NCBI GenBank assembly: GCA_049999765.1
Contig: JBNGIQ010008451.1
Location: 23,400-61,611, forward strand
Length of the DNA stretch: 38,212 nucleotides
Source: Phaeoceros laevis
Lineage: Eukaryota; Anthocerotophyta; Anthocerotopsida; Notothyladales
Direction of reading: 5' to 3'
The notes under the pieces are model-generated. The model saw nothing but the letters and a program-made list of their open reading frames with translations, ran no database searches and was not told the DNA's origin. Within the stretch, counting starts at the first letter, position 1; each line of letters opens with the position of its first letter. Made by a program: the position numbers and the translations under genes. Below, piece after piece: positions 18,481 to 29,068 of this stretch.

Positions 18481-19068
18481 ATTCCTACGAACTTGTCTTT
18501 CCTAGAAATCACATTTAGTTCCTATCCTGCTAGGGTCATGCTACCATGCCCAACACCCTGACAACGTAGTGTTGGGCTATACCGCTTACAGACTGTTCTC
18601 TATCTTCCACTTCCTGCAATTCCACATTGCTGATGCGCTTGCCAGCTGCAGTTGCAGGAGGGCCGTGTGCGACATATCTGCATCCCCTGCCACACCCTCT
18701 GCTGTAACCTATCCATGGGCAATTTACTCACTTACATACTGCATAAAGTTAGGAAGCTGTATGGAAAAGCTGCAGCGAACGAGCTGTTCGTTCCTTCACT
18801 TCATTACTTCAACTAACTTGAACTTACTAGGTAGTGCCGAAACGTTTTGGCAAAAACAACAAGGCATCATGAACAAGTTCTCAAGGTCAGCTGAGCTGCG
18901 TGAAGAGCTGGTTGGCATCCCTTGTTGTGATCTACGCCGGTTGCAGTCGCCAGCAATGAAGGTTCACAGTTTCAATACGGCGGTGCCGCACACTTTGCAT
19001 GTATCGCGTGACAAGGTAGGGCAACAAGGGTATTTTTGCTACGAATTTGAAGTCATAACTGGGGTATA
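18481..19068. other. Probable retroelement-derived sequence without readable domain
   Basis: This interval would correspond to gag or the 5' end of the gypsy element, but I recognise no gag or LTR motif. A 170-codon plus-strand open frame (18569-19081) crosses into the long-TIR element and has no recognisable features. Confidence 0.35.
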
Positions 19069-19826
19069 CCCCATAATATAAAATTACTAATCGGGATATA
19101 CCCCCTTCGGAAACAGACGGCCAGAAAAGTTCAAACGTACAGAAATGTGGCGAACTGTACGTACGTTTCGCCGTAAGCCGCAATTAAGAAAAAAAAAGTG
19201 TTACTATCAAAAATTCGTTATTTAAATAAGTAGAAGAGGAAACCGAATAGTAGATAGCTATATGAGTAAAGACTCTAAACAAGAAAAGCAGGATTCATGA
19301 AAATATTACCATCATGAAAAGTGAGCAAATATGTATGGAGTGCAAAATTGCAAATTTTTACATGTATGGAAGGGCTGCAAATTATCACAAGTATAGATAG
19401 TTTTGTATGCCCCATATCGGTTCCGCGCTTGCTTGCCCAACCCCTTAATTTATTTAGAACTTGAAAATATTTCATAAAACAAGTTATAGTAAACGATTAT
19501 ATGCGTCTCATATTCTTTCATAATCCAATTATTTCGGTAGTAATCAGATACTATTGTACGAAGTTTGAATATAATTCTAGTGTTGGATCTTTTCATGTTA
19601 ATCCATAATTCTACATTGTAGAGATACTTTTAATTTCAGAATTGTATTTCCAGTTTGAAGATTGAAATATAATGGCTTGTGATTCACTATCTCTGTCTTA
19701 GTTGCGGCCTACGGCAAAACGTATGTACGTTTTGTTACGGTTCGGTACGTTTCCGTACGTTTCAACTTTTTTAGCCGTTCGTTTCCGAAGGGGGTATACC
19801 CCGGTTAATACTATTATATGATGGGG
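19069..19826. mobile_element. Long-TIR non-autonomous DNA transposon (Mutator-like)
   Basis: Inverted arms 19069-19188 and 19697-19826 (about 120-130 bp) both begin CCCCAT and pass through TATACCCCCTTCGGAAAC, G-A-A-A-C-G-T-A-C runs and GCCGCAA before ending at TTAAG/CTTAG. Identity is high at the outer ends and lower, with about 10 bp of indels, inside. The central 500 bp is AT-rich and non-coding. Long TIRs suggest a Mutator-like (MULE) derivative; a 9-bp target duplication could not be shown, so the family is an inference. Confidence 0.65.
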
Positions 19827-21207
19827 GCTGGAGGAGGGCGAGGAGGAGGGCGCGGGCTGGAAGAGGAGGAGGACGCACCACCTAGTAAGTTATGCTAGTA
19901 AGCCAAACTACGTACGTTTCGCGTAGGCCGCAATTTCACTTAGTGAAGGAAGTAATGAACTGTTTTTTATATTCCAACAATTTTTAACTAATCCCATCCT
20001 ATGTGTTTCGGACGCGTCTCGAACGGACGTACGTTCGAACTGCGTTTCGGTTAAGCCTGAAAAGCGTTTCGCGTAAGTAAGATCTCTTTATGCATATCCG
20101 ATAGGACCATTGCCGTATCTTTGAAAAACTAGTCAAGCATATCTTCCTATCATACACCATTGGTTGGAGCTTGTAGAGTTCTATCCAATAGTATATGTTA
20201 TTATTGTCATTATAAAAACGTAAAGGACCTTAATTACAGCGGCTTAAGAAACGGTGGAAACGTTAATTTGTTTCTTCACGTTTCTTTACTTTGGCCACGT
20301 TTCGCGCGTAACTTTATTAAGCTCGTGGCATTATTCTGAAAACGTCCTAAAAACTTGGAAATGCGAAACGTGCAAACTCGAAAACACAATAAACGCGTTT
20401 CTTAGCTGGAAGAAACACGTTTCCTAGAACTAAGTAAAGGACTATGAGACATGGATGAAACGCCTTAAAGGACAAAGAAGTCATATTTAGCATGTTGGTC
20501 CTTCAAGGGTTAAACAATTATTAAATGAAAATCTTTAGAAGTAACAAACATATCTTGGCTTGCCACTGAGGACACAGATCTTCTAGGTTAGAGTAAGGGG
20601 ATCCACTATATATAATCCCCCTCTCCCTTAATCCATTGTCCATTTGTGCCTAGTCTTTCTTGGAGTGGGAGCTAGAGCTCTCCATCCCTAGATACTGCCA
20701 TACTTGTATCTAGTGAGGAGTGAAGGCTCGTTTGTCATTCCGTGCTGCTGACACCCAAGGTTTTATTGTTCTCACTTGATGCATGAGACAGAGTAGAAGT
20801 CAGCAGGTCTCCTAGGTCCAGGTTGCTAGGAGCTTCCGCTTCATCCTTAGCTGAGATCTCCGTTGGCGGCGGTACTTCTCTGAAGTAAAGCTCAAGCTGG
20901 GCTTCATTCCTTCGAAGTCAGAACACTTTGAGCTAGATGATGCGCTAGAACGGTGGTGACAGTAGTGGAGTAGGCTTTTACCGCAACACTTCAATGCGGA
21001 GTGCGTTTTGGGAGACTGAGTAGGCCAAGGAGCGATCGACTGCTTTGAAGGCGTTCAACGCCGAAAGGTCCACATGCGTAGTTCTGTGCAGTTAAGTAGC
21101 CAGAATGTAGGACTGAGAGTGCCTGCTGTTATGGTTGGTGGTTACGTTGTTATGGTGAGGTTTATCGATGGTGTTTGCAGTTTGGTGGATGCTGGCGTAG
21201 AGTTAAA
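19827..21207. other. Non-coding repeat-derived region, CGTTTC-rich, with an LTR-like segment
   Basis: A G/A-rich tract lies at about 19823-19880. From 19908 a partial copy of the inner TIR motif of the preceding element (ACGTACGTTTCG...GGCCGCAATT) recurs, and CGTTTC/GAAACG hexamers are dense up to 20460. At 20493 a TGTTGGTC start is followed by a TATA box (TATATATAA, 20607-20615), reminiscent of a plant LTR, but no second copy, PBS or target duplication was found. No gene is supported. Confidence 0.4.
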
Positions 21208-21318
21208 GCTTTGGGAGGTTCGGCAAGTGTGATCGTAGGGGAAGCCTAATTGCCCTCAGAACAGCCTTGTATGGCTTTGGGAGGTTTGACATGTACGACC
21301 GCGAGGAAGCCTAATTGC
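21208..21318. repeat. Two imperfect 46-bp direct repeats
   Basis: GCTTTGGGAGGTT...GGAAGCCTAATTGC occurs at 21208-21253 and again at 21274-21318, with substitutions in the middle. This is a local tandem-type duplication with a 66-bp period in non-coding DNA. Confidence 0.7.
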
Positions 21319-22659
21319 TGGAGATGTTAGTAACACAAGATAGACGCGTATGATGGCTCGTTTACTACGTGGGAGGGCGTTGTCAGCAGGATTTGAGGGG
21401 AGTACCCTTAGGGGATGGCCGTGGCGGTGGTGGGTGTGATTTTCTCTTGTGCCAATCTCCCTGCATTTGATTGGTCCACCTCACTCTACCCTATCCTTGT
21501 CCCTCTAGGGTAGGATGGCCCCTCTTGTGGGACTCTAATTGCTCCCAATGATCTTACTTCTCCGATTCTTCAGCCACCCATCAGCACTGCCAACATCCGA
21601 CGCGTGGCTCGTGGCAAAGGGAAAGCTTTGTCCGACGCGTGGCTCGTGGCAAAGGGAAAGCTTTGAGATCTTTGTGCTGTTTCTTAAAGATTGCTACCGC
21701 AATCTTGGGGGAATGCGCCATAGCGGTGGTGTCAATTCCTATCGCGTGGATTTCAAGACTAGTTCGGTTTACATAATGGGTTGGGTCGCAATAGAACGTT
21801 GTTGTTGTCAACTTTAATTCGCGGGCTGATCTAGGACTCATGGGACCATAAGGCCATAAGGTCCTGTCAGGCCATGATCCAGCGTTCCTTCCTTGCCCAG
21901 CTATTTAGAGCGGGAAGGACATTGTACCGAGCACTTTGAATCGAGCTTCGTCTTGGAGCACTCTCTCTCTCTCAGACCGTGTCTGTGCTTCGATCTGGAG
22001 AAGCTAGCGTTTGGTACGAAAGGGGACTGGTGCTGGGGTTGCCTCGACGGGGATCGAGGAACTCGCACACGTCTTGGTACTTCGGGTCAGGAACGCACAC
22101 GATTCTAGTTGTGTGCTGGTTTGCGATGAACGCGCATTTCTTAGAGTGGTAACGCTTGGGGTTTGGTCAAGGACGACCTGCCGCTGCTGAGTTTTATGCG
22201 CCACACTCTGATTGCGTTTGTTGTTTCCATCTTTTCGTCTATCCTAACTTCGTAAGGGTTTGGCAACTTTGACCCCGTGTTTGGCTTCCAGAAAAAACAA
22301 TAGACTACCCCAATATGGCCAGCGTTTGAATTCCAATGCCCCCCACGCCGAGCCTGTCTCGACAACGTCTCTTTATCACGCGGTGCTTCCGCGCTTCTGC
22401 TAGCCATCCGTGGAGCCTCCAGCCAATTCCAGCTGCACCTGATTCGCCCGCATTGTCGGCAGCCGGCGTTGCGGGAGCGTCTCTCACTCTGTGCTCGCAG
22501 CGCATCCTCTTGGGAAGCAGCTCATCGGATGCGTTGGGGAGCCGAGGGAGGCGGAGAGAAGTGACCAGGAGGGCAATGCTGTTGGCAGATGCTGCCCCAT
22601 GAGACCAGAATCTGCCTTTCAAGGTGGTGTGACTTCACCGACGGCACGGGGGGACCAAG
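21319..22659 (+). promoter_or_regulatory. Upstream region and leader of the large C2-like/helical gene
   Basis: No conserved protein is seen. Contents: a perfect 35-bp tandem duplication (21596-21665), a CT microsatellite at 21961-21974 of the type common near plant transcription starts, and a GC-richer stretch from 22330 that is probably the 5' leader. Open frames here (such as 22336-22602) have no recognisable features. Confidence 0.4.
21596..21665. repeat. Perfect 35-bp tandem duplication
   Basis: Two identical head-to-tail copies, 21596-21630 and 21631-21665, begin TCCGACGCGTGGCTCG and end GAAAGCTTTG. Perfect identity implies a recent event, or an assembly artefact. Confidence 0.9.
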
Positions 22660-25600
22660 ATGTTCACGGACGGACTAGACCATGCCGAACTGCAATGGGT
22701 TCGGAAGGTGTGTTCACCGTTGCCTGCTTCCTTCTGTCAATTGCCAGCAAACAGAGATGCACGCTAATGAGCTATCTCTCTGTCCGTGCAGGAGCAACCA
22801 GCCCCGTTGGCTGAGAATTTGTCTGTTCCCTCAGTGCTAGACCCTGCGGGCTTTGGTAGTGGAAGGCGGACTCTCCCACCACCAAATGGATACAACGTGC
22901 ATATTCACTCGGAGTCGCTGCGTCCGTTTTCGTCTAACCAGACTACTAGCACAACCGAGGATTTGGAAGAAAGCGTAGGTTCCATCTCCGGGGGTGCTGG
23001 CTTGCATTATGACGACCTTTCTGACGACACAGGGGAGGAGCACACTTCGGGAATTTACTCAGGTGACTCATCTTCGCCTGTGAGCCCATACAGGGGTGGA
23101 AACGAAGCAAGGAACAAGTATGTTCAGTCTGGGAGGATATATGAGGAGTCTCTCGACGATAAGCTAGGGCCAAGCCGGCAGCTGGAAGAAGGTTTCCGTC
23201 GCGAAAGTGACTATGTCGATGACCTGTCTCTCAGAGCAAGACAGGCTTACGCCGGTGACTGGGATCAGCAGGATGTGAAGTATGATGCACAGGTTGATGG
23301 GGATTTTTTCAGAGAAGAACCTTTCCGCGGAGAATTGAATGGAGTGCCGACACGCCATCCTGAGTGGGATAGAGAGGATTGTCTCTTTGAAGAGAACCTA
23401 GATTCCGACTGCCAACCTGACGCTTTTAAAGCTGCAGGGAGGTCCAATGAACGACAGGCTTTTGACGGCGTGCCAGAGGTGATTTGGATTATAGTCTTGT
23501 TGAGGAAAAGCAATGGCATCTCTAGTCTTTCTTTGTCAGCAGCATCTGATTGTGATCATTTGTTACAGGAGTCGGGGGCCACACACAGGACGAACCTCAG
23601 TCAAGCAAACAGCCTTGGCCTACCGCCAACTGCTCCACCCCTTCATGCATCTATTGTCATCGATGGATCCACAGAGCCTCGAGTAGGAGTTTCTGGCTTG
23701 TCAGAAAAACCAGCAGCGAGGTCATACAGTTTTCAAACAGAGGAAAATCCAAGGTCTGCCCACTTTCCAACCTCCAGGTATTTTTCGAAGCTTACATGGA
23801 CGAGGGTCCTGTTTCATGCACAGGAGCAAGCAGCTCATATGCTTGTTTCGCTGTTCAGATCAGTATCTGGGTTCGAGGAAATCTCGCTCACAACCAGGCA
23901 AACAAACTACACGGCGCACGCCGTGACAAACTCTGTGACACAACCTGCGTTGCAAACTGTGACAAACTCGGTGACTCAGCCTGCACCTCTCTACCTCTGG
24001 TAAGACTTTACAGCAAATTAATAACGGCCGTGACAGCAGTGTCGTGCTTGATCTTCCTTCATGATTCTGGCACTGGAATATCCTGCCATCGTTTTCAAAC
24101 TTACATGCTGGGAATATACACCTATGGGATTGCAGTGGTCAAGCAGCTTGGAACGCGGTCATTGCATATGATGCTTGTGTCCGCCTTTGCCTTCGGGCCT
24201 GGTCCCAGGGTTGCGTGGAAGCTCCACAATTCCTGAACAATGAGTGTTCCCTTTTGCGAGACTCTTTTGGGTAAGCTTCTTGATTGTTACACAAAGCATT
24301 GTAGCTTGAAGGTCCAATTTCATTGAAATGGGCTGCTTTGTGTAGTTTGCAACAAGTACTATTGCAATCTCGGGATGAGGTTAGAACCAGAGGTCTTGGA
24401 GATGATGGGGAAGCAACAGCAGCATCCAAGCCCAAGCGGAATGTGGGCAAGGTGAAAGTGCAAGGTACTACTGAATGAAGTCCACATATTTCATTAGGAT
24501 TGCAAATGAGCTTGATGAGGCATATGTATAGTCCCTGAGCCCCGGCAGCTTTGCTGTCCACGTCATGTCCGTGTCCTAGTCCACATACATTTGACCTATT
24601 CTGACCTGCCCATGCTTTGCTGGGTTATGGGGCAGTACGAAAAGTGAAGATGATGTCGAGGATGAACCCCTCCAAGAACCCGTCTTTCAGTGGGAACCTT
24701 GCGCAGGTTGCTGGGCATACTGACGGAACTGATGCACATGTCGATAAAACTTCTTCTAACAAACTATTACCAATTTTGACGGGATGGGCCGCAGTAAGAA
24801 AGCTCCGGTTTCCGAGGATGCCTTCTCACGGTACTGCCTCACAACGTAGTATGGCTTATGTCAATGCGGGAGCACAATACATGCGACAAGTCTCTGGACT
24901 TTTGAAGGATAAGGTCAACAGCCTCAGACAGACTGCATCAAGTGAAGCTGCACAAGGTATGTTTCCTATGTACGTTGCTTTCCATTGCTGACTTGCAGTT
25001 ATTAAAATACCCAAACACTTCTAGGAACTGGCAATGTCTGTTTGTTCCATTGTAGGTCAGCTGTAAAGTGGTTGCTGCCTTTCTACTAGAAAAAGCTTCT
25101 AAGGTATCGTTTCTTCCTCCTTGTGCAGAGGCCTTCACATGTACAATGCAGCTGAAAAGCTCCCCAGAGGAAGATGTTATACGAGTCCAACCAGGCTCTG
25201 GACACATGGCAGCATTGTAAGCAGAGTGCCCTTAGCCAGACCTATTTTTCAGCTGGGGGGATGTCCCATGAGATTAGCTAACTCAGAGTGGCAAATTTGT
25301 CTTTGCAGTCTTCCAGAGAGCACAGCAGATGATCTTCTACTTGACATATATGATTCCCAAGGTGTCTTGTATGGTCGATTGGTTGTGCAGATTGCTTCGA
25401 TCAGTGATGACCCGGTAACAAGCAACCTCATTATTTCCTCACAAAAGCTAGCATGCTGGGTAGTCTGTAGACTGTGCATCTTTGCACTGACGTGTCCTTA
25501 CACTCTTGCCCGGCCAGAACGACCGTGTACGGTGGTGGAATGTGTATAGTGACCCTGAACGTGAGTGTGTTGGAAAGATTCAACTGATGCTGTCTTATAC

Positions 25601-28600
25601 GAATACTTCAGAGGCAGGATCAGCTAAGGTATGAAGGGGTTTGGAGGAACTGTATTGGCTGCGTTCTGTTGCCAACCTGAAACTCAGGCTGATTAGGAAT
25701 CTTTCTGCCAAGAGTTTCAAACATGCTTCTTGTTTGATGTAAATTATATCTGCCTGTGCAGTGGAATCCCGTTGGAGAAACCCTTGCTTACGACCTTGTG
25801 CTGGAAGTTGCAATGAGGGTTCAAAATTTCCAGAGGCGAAATCTGCACATTGATGGGTCATGGAAGTGGCTGCTGCAAGAATTTGCAGGATACTACGGAG
25901 TATCAGATGCCTACAGGAACCTAAGGTGTGACTGCTATAGGGCACAGCATGAACGTCATGTATATTGTTGCTGCATAAGCTGTATGCATTGACAGAAGGT
26001 CTTGGCAGGTACTTGGCTTGCATTATGGATGTGGCAACGCCAACCGAAGATTGTTTGCTCCTCATATATGACCTTCTTTGCCCAGTTATGAAGTGTCGAG
26101 ATGAGAACGCTCTTAGCAGACAAGAGGTAATTTTAAGGTGTTTTAGGCAGCATCAGTGAGCCTTTTCTTTTCACTATTTGATGCAAGAATATGAGGAACT
26201 TGGGTCACTAACTCTTTTGAGAGATCTCCTGAGTGCAGAAGCGGATATTGGCAGACGTTGAGGACCAAGTTACCCACTTACTGGCAACTGTATTTGAGAA
26301 CTATAAGTGCTTGGATGAATCATCACTTTCTGGACTAGCAGAAACTTTTGCACCAGCAGCTGGAATTGCTGCCCCTGCTTTAGTTCCTGCTGTGCAGATT
26401 TTTACTCTGATGCATGACATCCTGTCAGTGGAGGCAAAGATGCAGTTGCGCACATACTTTCAGGTACATCATAAGTTCAATGATTGTTGAGCAATAGCCT
26501 GTCAGCTGTTTTCGCTTGTATCTCATAGTGGTTTTCGTTTCTTCCTGGACAGACTGCTGCCAGGATAAGGTGCAAACGACACATGTCCGACACGGACGAA
26601 TTTGTATCAGGATCCAGTGAGGGCTTCCTGATGGATCCGGTGAGTGTTGCAACAGCTTATCAGAAGATGAAAGTTTTGTGCTCCATCATAAGCCATGAGA
26701 TAAGGACGGATATAGACATCCACAATCAGCATATTCTTCCCAGGTTGGTGTGCATTCGCAAAGCACAAGCTGAAAGACTACGGTGCCGAAAAGTGTCATT
26801 TGATTCTGATGAGCTGTCATCTATTTCCGTCTATGTGCTCAGCTCTATAGACTTGCGCAACATTGCAGCAGGCATATATAGTCTGGAGTTGTGCAACAGG
26901 CTAAGAACCTTCCTGATGGCATGTCCTCCTACAAGTCCGTCCACACCAGTCACCGAGTTGTTGATTGCAACAGCTGACTTTCAACGAGATGTTACTGCTT
27001 GGGGTATCAGGTTAGTCTCGTAACTTAGTTTGGTTGCATAGGCTATCGGCTAGTAAACCTGCTGCACGGAGGTCTTGATCATGTCTTTGTGTGTGCAGTC
27101 CGTTTCAAGGAGGGGTCGATGCCAAGGATTTATTTCATCTATACATAGTTTTGTGGATCCAGGACAAGCGACTTCAACTTCTCGACATTTGCAAGTTTGA
27201 CAAAGTATTTATGCGTCCTGAAAGTATCGCTAGTCTAGCCTGGCTTACTGCGCTGATGAACTCACTATGGTGTCATGTCTTACCTTGTTCATTCCCTATT
27301 AATTGGCAGGTCCGCTGGTCAACTGCTTCAACTGTTCATTCAACATCGCCATTTGTGGAGGAGGTTTATGAAAGAATCAAGGACACTCTTAACGATTATG
27401 AAACCATTGTCAGCCGGTGGCCGGAGTACACTATTGCTCTTGAAAATGTATGTAAAGTCATGAAACTGTTTGGCAAACGAACCTCCCAGTGTTGTGTAAC
27501 CAGTCAGGCTTGGACGAATGCAGGCAATAACTGACGTGGAGAGGGCTGTTTTGACAACTCTGGAGAAGCACAATGCTGATGTTTTGGCTCCTCTGAAGGA
27601 AGTTATGATACCAAAAAGGTTCAGCCTTCAGTACATGCAGAAGCTCACAAGGCGCCGCTCCCTTTCCCTTTACAGTGTCCCAAGTCAGGTATTTTTGTAA
27701 ACCACCGCAAGAAGGCTGAACGGAGAACTTTCTAAGGTTGTGTGTTTGTGAGGTTTAACTCTTAAGTCCTGCCTCTGTATGTGGGAACAGCTAGGTGTGA
27801 TGCTCAACTCGATAAAGAGGCTACTTGACGTTCAACGTCCAAAGATAGAAGCTCAGATGAGGGGGTGGCTTGCCTGTTTGCCCACTGAAAATGGCACAAG
27901 TGGCAAAGGAATGTTTGGAGAGCGGTTCAACGAGGTCACCGTCGAGTTACGTGCAAAATATAAGAATTATCTCCAGGCAATTGTGGACAAAATGGCAGAC
28001 AATGTAATGATCGAACCTTGTACTTCTAGGAACCCTGCGATGTGGATGTTGCTTCGAATTTCATTTCGTGAAGAAGCTAGCACAGCATGCTGTTATGCTG
28101 ACCTCTTTGACTTGCAGTCACGATTGCAGCGCACAACCAAACTGAAGAAGATTCTTCAAGACACAAGGGAAGCCGGAGGAGAGGCAGCTATCCGTGAGCG
28201 AATGCAGCCCCTCAGTACCCAACTTATGGACGCCATTTCGCACCTCCACAATGTGTTCACCACACGTGTTTTTGTGGCCGTTTGTCGAGGCTATTGGGAT
28301 CGAATGGCAAAGGTTATATCCTAACCTGTACCCCCTTAACTACCTCTAGCCTCTTTCTATTTCTCTGCACTGTCCTCCAATTATGAAATGGATCACACAG
28401 AAGACTTGAACGAGTTCAAGACTAACTATTGACCAAATAAAGGTAAGTCAACTTGAACTCGTTCATGAGCCACTGAGGTAACTAAACCAGTAACAAGGGA
28501 CTTTATTGATGTCCCTACAATTTTGCCGCAGGAACTTCTTAACTCGTTAGATACTAAAGAGAACAATGGGCTGAATTGTAACGGCTCGTGTATCCAGGGC

Positions 28601-29068
28601 ACCCATGCCTTTGGCTACCAGCAGGTAAACTAACCATATGACAAGACAGAAATGAAGTATTGACTCTTTTCACAGCATATCAAGTGGTTTTGTGTTTCAA
28701 TATTTTGTCTGCAGGAAGTGTTGAATTTCTTGGAAAACCGGAAGGAGAACAGGTCATGGTACAAAGGGTCATGTCTTGCTCTAGGGGTATGTTTCGGTCC
28801 ACCACGACCTTGTTATGCAGTTGCCAGTGTTTCATAGCAGAAGAGAGTTGCAAAGGCTAATTCTGGTTTGTAATCCAGCTGTGACACCTGTTTGTGGGAT
28901 GTCACCTGTACGCAGACACTGGATGACATCTTTGCTTCCCAGATGCAACGACTGCAAGGGCACGCTTTACAAGAAAAGGACTTGGAGCCTCCTCGCTCAG
29001 TTCTTGAAGCTCGCTCTATGCTTTCGAAGGACCTCCCTAACGGGGCGGACTCAACATTGTTTTACTGA
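22660..29068 (+). CDS. Large conserved plant protein (At5g65440/At4g24610 family), C2-like plus long helical region
   Basis: My model has 22 exons and about 1274 aa: 22660-22707, 22792-23478, 23569-23777, 24136-24270, 24346-24464, 24636-24956, 25129-25216, 25309-25414, 25518-25628, 25762-25925, 26009-26126, 26239-26463, 26553-26743, 26843-27010, 27099-27204, 27310-27447, 27524-27688, 27791-28003, 28118-28312, 28532-28624, 28715-28786, 28916-29068. Every junction is GT-AG with matching phase. The start M-F-T-D-G-L-D...L-Q-W-V-R and end D-L-E-P-P-R-S...L-F-Y match how I recall this family. Residues about 17-315 are acidic/Ser-rich; GQAAWNAVIAYDACVRLCL follows; residues about 510-610 may be C2-like; the rest is helical and Munc13-like at best (YDLVLEVAMRVQNFQRRN, GSWKWLL, FHLYIVLWIQDKRL, CRGYWDRM). 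Molecular function is not established; membrane trafficking is only a guess. Exon 28532-28624 may be an extra duplicated exon; without it 1243 aa. Confidence 0.88.

Noticed and set aside
18569-19081. 170-codon plus-strand open frame
   Set aside because: It runs across the boundary of the long-TIR element and has no recognisable domain or splice context.
20493-20760. Solo LTR starting TGTTGG with a TATA box
   Set aside because: No matching second LTR, primer-binding site, CA end with target duplication or coding region was found, so it is mentioned only as a resemblance.
22336-22602. 88-codon open frame upstream of the large gene
   Set aside because: It sits in the GC-rich probable leader, has no conserved features, and the conserved family start is clearly at 22660.
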